This document shows, piece after piece, positions 22,805 to 43,938 of a stretch of 60,000 nt of DNA. A program made the translations under genes and the position numbers. A model generated the notes under the pieces. It ran no database searches. It was not told the origin of the DNA and worked only from the letters and a program-made list of their open reading frames with translations. Numbering within the stretch: position 1 is the stretch's first letter; every line of letters starts with the position of its first letter. Source of the stretch: Owenia fusiformis (lineage: Eukaryota; Annelida; Polychaeta; Sabellida; Oweniidae); the NCBI GenBank assembly GCA_903813345.2, contig CAIIXF020000003.1, positions 11,176,931 through 11,236,930 on the forward strand. The letters are read 5' to 3'.

Positions 22805-22856
22805 TCTATGCACAATATACTATGTAATACAGAATACTATTTACTCATAGTCTACC

Positions 22857-31083
<8,227 letters not shown>

Positions 31084-31280
31084 TTAGAATAGAATGACTC
31101 GAGTTACCTTATTATTTAATTGAAATTTTGTAATGTTTATTTTATTGAAGAAATGGTTCCTCCAATTGATAATTTTGTGCAAAAAGTTTCACTGCAATTT
31201 CCACAGGAAAGTAGTACATCATAACAGACTGACTTCTAGTCAGTCTGTTGGATACATACTAGAGTCCATTTCACTGTTTT

Positions 31281-31618
31281 ATTGCGTCAGTAGAACCCCA
31301 AAAATAAGAAATCAGGAGACCATTGTGCAATAATATATGGAAAAGTATATTCATATTGTACATGAATGACTTGTATATTTCAGATTTTTAGTTTTTTGTG
31401 CACTAAGCCTGTGCCGTCTTGTAATTTGAAGAATTTCAGCCATGTTAATCTTACTGAAAATAACATGGCAGAGAAGCATCCAAATATAAGAGGCATCACA
31501 CTTTCTAAGCCAAACTAGAAGCAATCCAAGATATACAAATGTCATTCACGTACAATAGGAATATATTTTTCCATAATGATCTTTCGATTTCTTATTTTTT
31601 AGGTTTTACTGACGCAAT
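31281..31618. mobile_element. Fold-back element, ~105-bp arms
   Basis: 31,281-31,385 is complementary to 31,519-31,618. Ends read ATTGCGTCAGTA(G/A)AACC. The short interior of about 130 bp has no frame. Just left of it (31,225-31,245) is a separate small hairpin, cagactgacttctagtcagt. Confidence 0.75.
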
Positions 31619-32671
31619 ACTCCTATTCGCGATAAGAGTTCAGGTGGTAATTTACATAAATATCTCCAATGATGCATCGCTTTGGAAGGGACAAATTTTC
31701 ATTGGCCTACCGAACGAGTCGATTACTCTGAACGTTTCTCAGCTTCTGATCTTCCATCAGCCCTCAAGCATAGTTATATGATCCAATCTATTCAATAATC
31801 AGAAAGAAAATCAGAGATTCAAAGTGACATTATATATTTTTTCGATCTTCGAATGGCATCTGAGCAATTTTTGGGATATCAGTGACGTCACTGGAATTAT
31901 TAGACGGCATTTTCAACTACAGATTTCTTCGGATTTGGGGATTATAGTTCAAAAAGCTTTGTCATATATCTTAATTACATACATACCTATCGTATGTGCA
32001 AATGAAACTCTACATAAATGTTTAATAGAGTCGCAGTGCGGCATTGAAAATAGCACCCTTGTGTAATCCAATAGGAAAGAACCCGGATGTAGACATATTC
32101 ATCCATACATGAGACCTCTTCAAACGGGAGGTAGCTAAACTGAACTAAATCAAATGTTATCGCGTATTGGTATATTAAGGTATGAAGTTCCATATTCATC
32201 CGCCAAATGGTATGACCCCTATATAGTCCATTTAAAAACTTGTGGTTTTGTTCTAAATAACGCCATAGTTGGCTTCTAGGGTACCTAGTATGCCACTATT
32301 TGGTATCAAAATAAAGAGGAGGAGTTCAACTTTCATTTGAATTACGAAAATAGTGATGTAGATCAAAAACAGTTCCGACGTGAGCATGTTTACTACGCGT
32401 TTGCCCGTCATCTCAGAATTGAGGAAATGGTAGCAAACGCGAGTTACAATAAATGGACGCTGATATCTCAAAAAGTAACCTGACTCCCTATAATTTGATG
32501 TAGATCAATCGAACCCCTATATGAACAGGCACATTTTGATATATAACACTATGGGGGGTAAGCGTTTTATAGTTGATCAGGAACGCCATATGTGCAAAGT
32601 ATTGTTCTGAATTTTCGAATTTGGTGTTGGATTACGGTACTCTAAACAGTAATGGACTCTACTTATCACAT

Positions 32672-33222
32672 CCTACGACCCCCACTACAATTGTGGTCGT
32701 ACGAGCAAATCATTGGTCAGTCAATGTTTTTACAAAGTTGGAGAAAAATACTACGCATTGCATACTTAATGACTTACCTCGATACATTCATGAGTATTTT
32801 AGAATCCTTTTTATGTAGTTGAACCGCCAATTGTATGAATTAATCGGCAGAACGAAGAGATTTTTGTTTTTGAATCGGAAATATTAAGCACTTTTCAAGA
32901 TGGCGGAAGCTTGTCAGAGGGGGATTCCCCTTATGACTGGTGCATGCCGGGACCGGACGTACTACTAGATGGAGGAGTTTGACGGTTAAAATAAGTCAAA
33001 TATTACATGCAACCTATTGCTATCAAAAACGAAAATCTCTTCGTTCTGCCGATAAACCCATACAATTGGCGATTCAACTAAATAAAAAGAATTCTTAAAT
33101 ACTAAGGAATGTATCGAGGTAGATCATTTAAGTGTGCAATGCGTAGTTCATTCTCCAACATTGTAGAAACATTGACTGACCAATGGTTCGCGCGTACGAC
33201 CACAATATAAAGTGGTCGTAGG
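32672..33222. mobile_element. Fold-back element, ~200-bp arms
   Basis: The left arm at 32,672-32,870 (CCTACGACC... then GAACGAAGAGATTTTTG) is matched in reverse at 33,025-33,222. The loop of ~150 bp includes aagatggcgg. Arm identity is moderate. It lies 14 bp from the TA-flanked element. Confidence 0.75.
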
Positions 33223-33236
33223 ATTCTAAGACTCTA

Positions 33237-33473
33237 CAGTTGGGGACAAAAATAAATGACAGGTCGATTTTCGATCACCATTTCCTAATTATGGTGGTCT
33301 GAAAGCCCATAATTTCCAATATTGTCTAGATACATATCCCTTAAAATTTGTATATTTTACATTTTGTATAATCTCATCCACTGATTTATGGCCTCTTGTA
33401 AATTCTCTTATTTTTAACATGGGAAATCCTCACTTCAGCAAATCCACCTGTCATTTATTTATGTCCCCAACTG
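33237..33473. mobile_element. 237-bp Tc1/mariner-type MITE
   Basis: Perfect or near-perfect ~27-bp terminal inverted repeats start CAGTTGGGGACA and end TGTCCCCAACTG. TA flanks both sides (33,235-33,236 and 33,474-33,475). Size, ends and TA target match non-autonomous Tc1/mariner elements. Confidence 0.87.
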
Positions 33474-33532
33474 TACTAAGACCCCGGGAACTAGACAGCC
33501 CTGGGACCACGCATTCTATATGAGCAAATTAC

Positions 33533-34010
33533 CTGTAAAATAGTCCAATCGGCGCTCCTCACATGCAAGATTTAACAGCTACTTATGTATATTCATTTTC
33601 AGCTTGAATGGGACAGAAAACATTTGAAAACAAATGTTTTTGTAAAATCAGAAGTAGGTCACTTTCCAATATGGACGTTTCAGAGCTACAAGTTTTTTTA
33701 TAAAAAATAATAGTATAATTTTTAGGAGCAAGTGTATACTTTAAAAACTAAAAATATCAAATTTGAATATATCGAATAAAAATTGTGTAATATCTTGGTC
33801 AACCAAATTAACCATATTTCTTATATCTGGCTCAAATTAGAGGTTTTAATTAAGTTCGAAACTAAAACCTTCTGTACAGAGCTATTAAAAAAATTTTGTA
33901 ACTTTTGACGTAGATCTACTGTCACAGTAAAGTCCACTTCTAGATGATTCGAATACGCAAGTTACGTATGCACTCAAAGGAGCTGGGTAAGTCTATGGAC
34001 TATTTTACAG
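33533..34010. repeat. Possible 478-bp TIR element
   Basis: The 15-bp CTGTAAAATAGTCCA at 33,533 is exactly reversed at 33,996-34,010, with weaker similarity further in (gctcct-...-tgc). No target duplication seen. Confidence 0.45.
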
Positions 34011-34131
34011 ACTATCATTCAAAATAGCCTAAAAGATGGACCAACAAGATCTATAGTCTACCCCTAAAATTATGAATTCAGTCTATTGGATAAGTTAGAA
34101 CTCGAAAAATAAGATTTACCTGAAGACTAGG

Positions 34132-34466
34132 CAGGGGCGGATCTGGGAACCAACAAGGGGGGGGGCCCAAACTTGTAGTCTGAGAAAAAAACGTCCGCGC
34201 TTGCGCGAAAAAAAATTTTGGGCCCCCAAAACCCAAAAGTGGGCCCAAATTTTGGAATTTAGAGGCCCATTTTCTTCAAAATTTGGCTTAAAATTAAAAA
34301 ATAAGGCCTTAGAAGGCCAATTTATGACCAAAAAGGCCTAATTTTAGGGGCCTTAAGGCCTTTTTTGGCTCAAAATTTTTTTTGGGCACAATTTTTTTTT
34401 TCTGGGCCCACCCAAGGGGGGGGGGCCCGGGCCCCTGGGCCCCCCCCCCCCCCAGATCCGCCAGTG
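34132..34466. mobile_element. hAT-like element with 5-bp TSD CTAGG
   Basis: Starts CAGGGGCGGATCTGG and ends CCAGATCCGCCAGTG. CTAGG lies directly on each side (34,127-34,131 and 34,467-34,471). The interior is G-run, 'gggccc' and 'aaaaggcc' rich. A diverged relative is at 56,666-56,824. No transposase. Confidence 0.8.
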
Positions 34467-35484
34467 CTAGGAGTGTTACTTACAGAGCTGTCAAGTGTCC
34501 CGCAAATTTGATCAAAATTTGGTTAATTCGTGTGTCCCGCGAAGTTCCGCAATGTCGGCTTTGACCTCCGTGAATTTCCAAAATTGTAACAATCCCTCGA
34601 GGCTAAATAATTGTGAATATTTTTTGTGATATAAGAAACTAAACTTTTTGCGATGTTCGCATTTTATTTAGCTTACGTAAAATGAAGAAACAAACATTCC
34701 ATTTCACACATGTTTGGTAATATAACGTATCAGAACTTCCGGAAATGACAAGCCAGTATGAACATTTTTTACAAGTTTGTTTACATTTCGAACAGGTCCT
34801 ACTGTATTAATCATTAATACATTTCTGTCACAGTGTTGCGACAGCCAATCAGATTGCGAGTGCTTAATCGGGGAAATGGCTTATCGCAGGGGGTAAAAAG
34901 TTAAGAATATATTCTGGATTTTGAAGCCCTGTGATAGGACATGGCCTTTCAAGAGTCTCTTGAACCAAATTCTCCTTTTCGCGATTCGCTCTTTGAAACA
35001 GAACGTTCGCTAATATGCACTGAAAAAGCACTCAAAAAGGACAAAATTTGATTGGTCAATCTTTTCACACTATGCATTTCGCGTAGCTATCTGCGTGACA
35101 CGAAAGTTCTAAATCAAACTAACTACTCAATTTTGTTTTTACACTCGCACGCTAAATAAAACAATGACACCATCGGAAGTATTCTTCTTTGTCATTGCTT
35201 TAATAGTCAGTATACCGAGTTTAATCAATAAAAGATTGTACAACGAACAACAAAATTCGGAAACGAGTACTATAGATTTGCTTTCGGACCACTGAACGGA
35301 TTGACCTAGATAATAGCGACGCGTCTTCTTTGGTCTACTGTTCAGTTGTTTGTGGGTTTTCAACGTAACTCTATAATGTAATTTGAAGATGAATACTTTT
35401 ATTCAGTTGTTGCATCGATGTCGCAGTTTGTAGTGCGGTAAAATTGGCATGAAAGTATTGAAAGTCGAATGGAATTGTTTTTTC

Positions 35485-35530
35485 CAATATGGCGACTAGT
35501 CTACTGATCACGTGACCTTCTCTTCCGGAA
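35485..35530. promoter_or_regulatory. Candidate promoter motif cluster
   Basis: Within 46 bp: CAATATGGCG (YY1-like), TCACGTGAC (USF/TFE-type E-box, 35,508-35,516) and TTCCGGAA (ETS-type, 35,523-35,530). This combination is common in housekeeping promoters. CTGCATCATGGGAAATA at 35,732-35,748 resembles a ZNF143 site. It lies between the divergent CCDC102A and SLC52A, and which gene it serves is not known. Confidence 0.35.
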
Positions 35531-36094
35531 TATTTTCTCACTTTTCAATCATCGTTTTCACCACGCTATGAATCAATACAATGAAAAAAATAGCTGTTAT
35601 ATTAAGATTAATGAGAGATCAATCGTTTCTAATATTTTTTTCTGTACTCTCCTACGGGAATATGAACGAATATATCGTTTGAAAAAACCTATGAGGGAAA
35701 ATAAGGAAGTATAAATTTGTTCCTCCGCGAACTGCATCATGGGAAATATTTTGCCCTTATAAGGAAAGATTTTCGCGTCTTCTCTTTTGAAGAGGGAACA
35801 ACGATTTCGAGAATTGAAACAGAATATGTAAAAATAGAAACATTACAAAAGGCATTATACATAACTATCTCGAATATACAGAAGTTAGGACTCGTACACA
35901 TCTTTCCGTTTTTTTTATATATTACCATTGCAATATAGTCATTTGATTGCTTATTTTTTAAATTCAAAGTAGTTCCAAACATTTAAAATTTTACTGTATG
36001 TATAAGTAAGTGCTTGGACAATAAGAGGCCACACATTTTATGAGCCGAACCACAGGCAATCCAAATTATACTAATGCCATTTATGTACTATATA

Positions 36095-37556
36095 CAGGGT
36101 GGTCCAAAAAAAACTGAACCCCTGCAACTGGGTATATTTTCCTTATACATATTATCACATCTTGTAGAGAAAGGTCTGAAATTTGTTTATGCCGTAATTT
36201 ATTCCCAGTCTTGAATATTTAAGAAATTACAAGACTTAACCCTTAAATGTTTTTTTTGTTTTTTACACCCTCTAAATGTTTTTGGGGTCCACAATATAAT
36301 TTGCAATAACTTTGCAACCAGAGAAGCTTTTTTCATTTAGACTTCAGTCCTACATAGCTTATCAATTACCTTTCAGAATATGTATGTATTGTGAATCATG
36401 GATGCAGGGAAATATGTGTAAACCTAATCATAAGGGGTCAGGTGTCTAAGCATTTTGTAACATTTCGTATCATTTTTATCACTGTATAATTGAATATGTT
36501 TTGGTGATAGTGATGTTCTTTGACATCAGGTAGCTCAAAAAGTCCTCGTGCGATTTTGATCTGGTTTATTTTATCTGAAAGAAATTGAATTAATTGAGGA
36601 TTAGATTGAATTTCATGTTGATAGAATGATCATTTCTGATAAAATTATGGCAAAGAATGAGCTCTGGGGTCCAAACAGACCCCACAAACCATTTAAGGTT
36701 AAACAAACATGCCTAAAATTGTGCAAAATTTTACCAATGTGATTCACAGTAATTGTTGAAACACATTGGATGGTCTTAAAAAGCTTACAGTGAGAGATAT
36801 AAGTTTAAACCATACCATATGACAAATGGGACACTATTTGGGCAGGAAACACATTTCAAATTTTCATTGACCATTTTGAAGTAGTTTTAACCATCCGACA
36901 GTTAAGGGAGATTTGGGACATGCTACCTACACAAACGGTTAGAGGGGGGCAAAGTTACCCCCTGTGACCCAAAATCTGAGAAGCCCTTCATATAAATATC
37001 TTATAAAAATTGAAAGGAAATCTAATATTCAGTGTTTTGAGCCACATTTCATTAGAATTGGTCCATGATTAATGAAGATATTGACATTTAAGACCTTAAA
37101 GGGGTATGTTGCGATTTCTTTGGAAGATGTTTTCGTCTTTGGAAACTCAGAACATTTCTTTGGATCACAATAACTTTGCAACTAACGGAGGCAGGATGCT
37201 CATTTTTACACCATAATGTGTGGGATTTTTTTATTCATTCATGTCCGGGATTCAAAACCAAACAAAGTCAGAAAACATTAGGTTTTTCAGACTGCGGTTA
37301 AAAAAATGACCACAGGAAGATTGTTGAAGGGTTGAAGAATCGCAAATGTTGAATTTCACATTTTATCCATTTTCAGTGATGTTTGGTTAGGATTTATAAT
37401 TTCTGCAAATTTCAAGACTATGTACATATGTATGGTACCAACCAACAAAAATTTAGACCTTCCTCTACAACATGTGAAATTATGAAAGGATTCCTGCAGG
37501 TGTAATAAGGGAAATATAGCCTGTTGCAACAGACTTCACTTTTTTGGACCACCTGG
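36095..37556. mobile_element. 1.46-kb mariner-type element lacking transposase
   Basis: Left end CAGGGTGGTCC, right end (reversed) CCAGGTGGTCC, followed inward by AAAAAA and a matching '(c/t)tgcaac(t/a)gg(g/c)tatattt' stretch. TA lies on each side (36,093-36,094 and 37,557-37,558). The length is near that of a full mariner element, yet no transposase frame is present in any of the six frames. The inside is AT-rich with an internal repeat of 'caataactttgcaac'. Confidence 0.75.
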
Positions 37557-37659
37557 TAAATCAATTCATATAATTAAGGCATTGTGGTCTTTTGATTACT
37601 TATTTTTTAGATTGATGAAAAACATTGAAATGCATATAGGCCTATAGGATCTAGAGTCT

Positions 37660-37955
37660 TAACTCAACTTTTCATTACTTTTATCATTTTTAAGTGGGTG
37701 CAAATAGATTTCCAGGTGGGTGCAAGCCTATTATTAAAATCTCAGGTGAGTGCTGTGCCTACCTGGTTTAATGTTTGGGAGATCACTGCAATGAATTCAA
37801 TTTTCACTTACCTACCAACAGTGATCTCCCAGCATTAAAGCAAGCAGCGCAGCACCAACCTGAGATTTTAAAAACAGGCCTGCACCCACCTGAAAATCCA
37901 TTTGCATTCACTCGAAAATGAGAAAAATTAAGAAAATAGGAAAATGAGAATTTTG
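37660..37955. mobile_element. Fold-back element, ~130-bp arms
   Basis: The 37,660-37,794 arm (gtgcaaata-atttccaggtgg ... gggagatcactg) pairs with 37,821-37,955 around a 26-bp loop. Identity is ~80%. Confidence 0.8.
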
Positions 37956-38554
37956 CACCCACTTGAGAAAAAATCCTGTGGAGAAATCTGCCTACCAGTA
38001 TTTATCATGTATCTAACCATCATCAGCTTTATTTGGTCAACCATGAAGCATAAACCATTATCATTATGCAATGAAATAGTTTGTTGACAAGTCTAGGAGA
38101 GGAAGTAATTAGAGTTTACCATGATTACTGTTGTACAAAGGAATCTGTTTAAAAGACCGGGTAGTGCACTTTGAAGAGTCAATGGATGAGGGTTAGAGGT
38201 CTATGTATCTTGTAAACAAATCTCAACTAGAATGGGCCGCCTGCTGTCTCTAAGATTTGGAACATAAAGCAAATTCTAATTTTGCCAACCCCTGTCTACC
38301 TTCATGAATAATATACATCTAAGCTCACTATCATGATGACCTCATATGACTCCAGCTTAAACCTTGGAATGCCAAGCTGATTGTCAATTCATAAGTGATC
38401 CTACTTATTGGTTAGCCTTGGGTCACAAGAGTTGAATATTTGGATTGCATCATGTAGAATTACTGTAATGTGCAATGCACATGGAAATGTATTTATCTCA
38501 TACATATACATTAGTGTACAGTAAGTAAATTCACATAACATTATCTAATTGTAG

Positions 38555-38638
38555 AAGTTTCATGGAATGGGAACTGTTATTAATAGTGGAGAAAAAGAGG
38601 AAACCTTAGAGGAGACAAATACAACTCTTACTGCTAAG
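38555..38638 (+). other. Possible 5' UTR exon of SLC52A
   Basis: Stretch between an acceptor-like ttgtag and a donor GCTAAG|gtacag. It holds an ATG with a short frame that ends at a stop, so it would be untranslated or carry a short upstream ORF. Evidence is splice signals only. Confidence 0.3.
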
Positions 38639-39205
38639 GTACAGTTATTATTTTGTTATTGTTTCGACTCATTCTCTGATATATTATATAATAGAATAAG
38701 TCCAATGATTTAACATTTTAAACTACTAGAAAATTACTGGAAGCATTCTAAAAGTCCATGCTATGCTTCAATGTGTTATATTGAGGTAGTTCTGCACTTT
38801 CATAAAGAATTCAAATTTTTGAGGATGTGTCAATTCAACATTTTGATTTTTAATAGAAATCTTTGGAGTATTGGCTGATTTAATTGATTGGGTACTATAT
38901 GTATATTCTAGTATCTTGTTTCTTTTTTCACAAAATATGATTCTAATGAAAACATTGACATGGTTTTTATGTCACCACCATAAGTGGTGACATATTGTTA
39001 GAGTCTCTAACTTTTTTGTGGATGGTGTTTAGTGTTAGATATTTGTTGTTTGGCGATCAGCTTTTGGCGTCTTTGGCATGTGGTGACATTTTGCGTGTTA
39101 ATGCCTTGTTGAAGTTTGCTTCCAAGATCTATACTTTCTAGTTCTGTAACTTTATAATTGCTGATATTATATTTTTATGTATTCCAGGTTGTCATATGGT
39201 GCAAT

Positions 39206-40988
39206 ATGAGGAAAGTGACATCAGATTCGGTGCTGTGTTATGTCTTGGTTTGTCTGTTTGGTGTTGGTTCCTGGATAGCTGTAAATGGACTATGGTCTGA
39301 GTTACCCCTCCTTGTTGAAGTGCTGCCTGAGAAATGGCACCTTCCATCATACCTTACTGTCATCATACAATGTGCCAATATTGGACCACTGTTCTACACT
39401 GTTGCGAATCATTGCAGTAAAGGCCGTTTGAAAGAGCCACCATTTGTGTACCTTCTGGTGCTAATTGGTTGTGTGTCCTGTGTACTGAGTGCCATATTGT
39501 GGAGGAATACAGTGTACATCCTAGGAGCAAACAGGAGCGTTCCACTTATTTGTTTAACTTTTTTCTTATCACTTGTGGACTGTACATCATCGGTTGTGTT
39601 TTTACCATATATGGCATCATTCCCTGTAAAGTATATGACTGGATTTTATATTGGAGAAGGCCTCAGTGGATTGCTGCCAAGCCTTGTTGCATTGATACAA
39701 GGCCTAGGAGGAGAGACTGTGTGTGTTAATACAACTATCACAAACCATACTCACTTGCCTAATGGCACATGGTACAACTATACTGAATATATACTCCAAC
39801 CTAAGGTGTCACAACCATTGTTTCCAGTTAGTGACTTTTTCATATTTCTATCCTTCATGATGCTCATATGTGGTACTTCATTCACTCTGCTGAATGTATT
39901 GCCTCAATGTAGGCGCTTGAAAGTGCTTCCAAATGAACCGTCCTTGCCTGACATTCCAAATGGAGATGGATATGACAGTGATAGCAGCAGACCACTGTTG
40001 GCGCATAAAAAACCTAATGTTGTGTTTGGACCTAGACTCAGTAAACATGTGATTGTTTTAGTGCTTGGTCTAACATGTTGGATCAATGCACTTAGCAATG
40101 GCTTCCTCCCAGCTATACAATCATACTATACACTACCATATGCAGGTGCAGCCTACCACCTCGCCATCAACCTATCTAGTATCGCAAACCCACTAGTTTG
40201 TTTCCTGGCATTATTTTTCCCAACATACAAGTGGCGTAACCTGGTAGTGATGGTAGTACTTATAACAACTGGAGCCTCTTATTTCACTGTGACAGCCGCA
40301 TTGAGTCCCTACCCCCCACTTGCAGGGACCACCACTGGACAAGTCATTATTGTAAGTGAATGGAATTTATTAGATACACATGGACCTATTAGCTTAATCT
40401 AATAATCAGGCAGATAAGGCAACTGCCTCAACAAAATTTTAAAGGAAAAACAATTTTTGAACATTTTGACTGAAAACTATGCTTTAAACATGTATTATAA
40501 AAATACATGTATGCTCATTGATTTAAGTTTTGCCTCACCAATTAAATTTGCCATGCCTATTTTTGTATTCTGGTTGCTCTGATACGCAACAGTAAAACAG
40601 CTCTGTGTCACTAGCAGTTATAGTATATAGTAGTTAGACTTATGTATGTGAACACTCGTACAGTTATATAGTACAGTAACACCCGTGTGTATGAATGCAA
40701 ACAATACTGTAAAACCTATGATTTTTAACCTAGACTAAGACTCATACTGCCATCTATTAATAGACACACTCCTTATTTTTTTTGTTGCAGGTTCTTTGCT
40801 CCATCACAATGACAGCATTGGTCTCGTACTCAAAAGTGACAATAGCATCAATGTTGCGGGGAGAGGGACGTCAAGCCCTTATATGGTGTGGTGCAATGAC
40901 TCAGATAGGATCTACTCTTGGTGCAATATCAGGCTTTACTCTCGTCAATATCTTTTCACTTTTTCACTCAGCACCATCTTCATGTTAA
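39206..40988 (+). CDS. SLC52A riboflavin transporter
   Basis: Plasma-membrane riboflavin (vitamin B2) carrier of the RFVT family. Exons 39206-40351 (382 codons) and 40791-40988 join in phase 0, giving 447 aa (human members 445-469). The start is the MRKVTSDS methionine, the first in-frame ATG after the acceptor at 39,187. An earlier ATG at 39,195 is out of frame. Family signatures: GSWIAVNGLWSELPLLV (residues 21-37), LPSYLTVIIQCANIGP (45-60), LVDCTSSVVFLPYM (122-135) and GEGLSGLLPSLVAL (from 149), then a glycosylated loop with several N-x-T/S sites near 190-205, and ARG-TQIGSTLGAISG-like last helices. About eleven hydrophobic segments are expected. Which of SLC52A1/2/3 it equals is not meaningful for an invertebrate copy. 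Confidence 0.95.
40352..40790 (+). other. SLC52A intron
   Basis: GTAAGT donor and a T-rich tract before the TTGCAG acceptor. No other feature. Confidence 0.85.
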
Positions 40989-41118
40989 TGACTTGGTGGT
41001 AATTTAACCTTTAGATGCAAACCCATATTTTTCTATGCACACACTGTATTCTATTTGTCAACTTAGCGTTTTAAATTATGAGACAGCTTTTTAAATAACT
41101 GATGACAGCATTACTGTA

Positions 41119-41626
41119 GTTTCTTGCTAATAGGCCATCTGGGGGTTTATTTGAAAGTCCTTGAAATTAATGCCAATAGGCATTTATAAAGAGGGAAAAA
41201 TTGTTTTTCCAAGGGGGTGAGCAGTTACAAAGAGGGGAACAATTGCTTTTCCGAGTCAGTAGACGTTTAATTCAAGAGATATTCTGATTGTTGACATATG
41301 GTTTTCTTAACTCACCCATTTAGTATCAAGGAATAATTATTTGTTTATTTGTTTGCCACTGCTGCTCATATTCACTAACCATATTGCTGCTCTCAATGAA
41401 AGGAGACACAGAGGATGAACTAGCAATATGATATAAGCTGTGCTAGCAAGCAATTAAATATGACACTGTTTTTAAGCAATGGTAATGCATAAGAATCTTT
41501 TTGTTCAATGTTCTGGGCGTTTATTTAGGGGCCCTTGAAAAGAATGGCCATGGGTCTTCAAAAAGAGGGAAAACAACTTTTTCGTACACCCCTCTTTCAA
41601 ATAAACACCCATGGGCCTATTAGCGA
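41119..41626. mobile_element. ~508-bp TIR element
   Basis: The TTCT(T/C)GCTAATAGGCC end, followed by TTTATTTGAAAG, is repeated in reverse at 41,583-41,626. The interior repeats 'aaagaggga-aa'. No clear target duplication. Confidence 0.65.
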
Positions 41627-43527
41627 GAAGGTTTTTATTTTCCCAGCACCTGGAACTGTCAGTAATTTTTGAATTAGAGCTGTAAAGCGCCTGAAATGTC
41701 AGAGAATATTGTATCAGAGCTGAGTGTAAAGTAAAACTTTATAAAAAAGCCTGTTTTTAAATCTATCAATGAGACACATGAACATTACAAGCTGATGAAC
41801 ACACTGGTGTTCAATTATTTTGAGTACAAGGGAGTTTGCAATATTTGTTTATTATCTTAAGAAAATGTCATATCAGTTTTTGATTTTTTAAAAACCTAGT
41901 TTTATAAGCCACAGGGCATGTTTTATAAAAAATATGAAGCAAAGAATCAGGAAATAATTTTTTTTCTTATATTAGTGGAACAGAAATGTAAGGAAAATGT
42001 CAGAGAATTTCATTGTGAAAAAACTGAAGGAAACTTGAAGACAAAGGGGGCCAGTATCATGGAGTGAAATCAGTATAATGGTATTTATAAACATTGGTAC
42101 ACTGTAAATGTTTTAACTTTATTGTAATGTATCCTCTATCAGGCCTGTAGGCAGGATTTTCCAAGGGGGAGGGTCAGTTTTTTAAAAATTCCACGGGGTT
42201 CACTTTTTGGCCCAAAATCACCTGAAAAGTATTCAGAATGGTGAAAAACTGCATGGTTTTGAAAGAATTTTTGGCCAAGGGGGAGGAAGCGAAAACCCCG
42301 AATCCGACTGGTCACCGGCAATATGATATATTATGAGAAGATTCACAATTTTATATGACACAGTTTAGCAAGCTTTGAGCACGTGGTAAAAGGTACTACA
42401 TTATTATAATATTATTGCTTATTTAGCTGATTGAATCACCATTGGGACGCATGTGCAGTTTTATCCTATTCCATTTCAACATGGATATGGTAACGGACGA
42501 GAAACAGTGACAAAAATTGACGATGTCGGACCAGCAGCGAGGTTATTTCTGGAAGTTATACACTTTATTGACCTCGAACTGTCTTGTAATTTGGTGCACT
42601 TTGTGGTTTGATTTGTAATGTTGGAAAGATTCGTACTTAAAAATGAAACGAATAAGTGAAGTGTGAAATTAAAAATTTAAAAATCTGCATGTTTTCGCTT
42701 GTTTCCAAAAATGGTACTTTCTGCATAGAATCCATTCATATATTGCATTTCATAAATAGTTCGTAAACCTAACTATATCTTAACGCTATTATTAGGAAGA
42801 ACCAGGGACGAAGAGGATCGTTTGGACGAGTTACATGTACATCATCTCCATAGTACATGTATATCTTCCTTGAAATTCCGACTTTTGGTATACGATTCGC
42901 ATCAGATGGAAGTTACAAAAGACCATGTTGTTTCAAATATATGAAGAAATATTAAATATATCAGTGTCCTCCATCCGGAATAACTGACATTTTGACAATT
43001 TTAGATAGTATTAGATATATATCATTAAGCGACTGCTCCTCCATCCCTACTATGCAGTTGATTATATTGAAAACCGCATGGGATGCATACTTTATTAAAC
43101 ATAATATAATAAACTTTATTTGTTTAACTTATAAAATAGCATGGAATCTGATCATCTTTCTTGTTCTTTCGAGTATCACATAGATAGGATTTTACGGTAC
43201 TTCTTATTTTATTTTTGTCACCGTTTCTCGTCCATTACCATATCCATATTGAAATGACCAATCTCTTCATAGAGGTTGTGTTTATTTATTGTAAAACTAT
43301 ATATATTAAGGTGATATTTTCAAGTCAACATGTGTATAGTTTACCACATGCTGTTGACTGCACAATGACTCACTGGATAGAATTTTATTATTGCCAAAGT
43401 ATTATGGAAGGGATTTCTTTTTAATCGTTATATATGTACGTATTTATTTCATAGTGACACTATAATAACATATTTTAATGATAATAATATACAATTATTG
43501 AATGATGTGGAGTTTGATATCTGTATG

Positions 43528-43938
43528 TATCTCATACTTGAGTGGGTTTGGGGTAGATATCACCCGGGAATATATATCGTATCTGAGGAGCGGGCAGGAT
43601 ATATTGTATATGTCCCGCTCCAGGCCAAATGCGGGCAGATATAATATATCCATCCCGCTCCCGGGAATTTTTCAAAAGTTTAAAAAAGTTTGAATATCAA
43701 AAGTTTTAATTTTTTAAGTTTAAATGTTACAATTTCATTGTATTGAACAAAAAGAATATTACGAAAATGTTAAATATAAATATCTTGTCATTTGAAAAAG
43801 GTGGAAAAGGTTATATCTACCCTAAACCCACTCAAGTATGAGATACACCAGTTATGCACGGTCGGTTCGGTCCCTCGGGAAGATATATTGTATATCCCTC
43901 GGGATATTCCCTGTATCCAAAACCTACCAGTGCATAAC
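43528..43938. mobile_element. Two-hairpin palindromic element, copy 2
   Basis: Hairpin 1 arms are at 43,528-43,560 and 43,813-43,845. Hairpin 2 (43,851-43,938) is shortened by loss of most of its left arm compared with copy 1. Identity to 12,803-13,260 is very high outside short indels. Confidence 0.8.

Larger units (their letters stand above)
19100..22856. other. Convergent 3' regions of TBC1D20 and CCDC102A
   Basis: 3' UTR and intergenic sequence between two genes transcribed toward each other. A dispersed-repeat fragment lies near 19,690-19,960. Paired gactCTTtagA-like short repeats occur near 21,020-21,120. No ORF of interest. How far each 3' UTR extends cannot be told from sequence. Confidence 0.6.

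Noticed and set aside
32573-32818. 81-residue frame near 32.6 kb
   Set aside because: It overlaps a fold-back arm and shows no domain or splice support.
39195-39296. Earlier ATG as the SLC52A start
   Set aside because: It is out of frame and closes at a TGA; the next ATG at 39,206 opens the conserved transporter frame.
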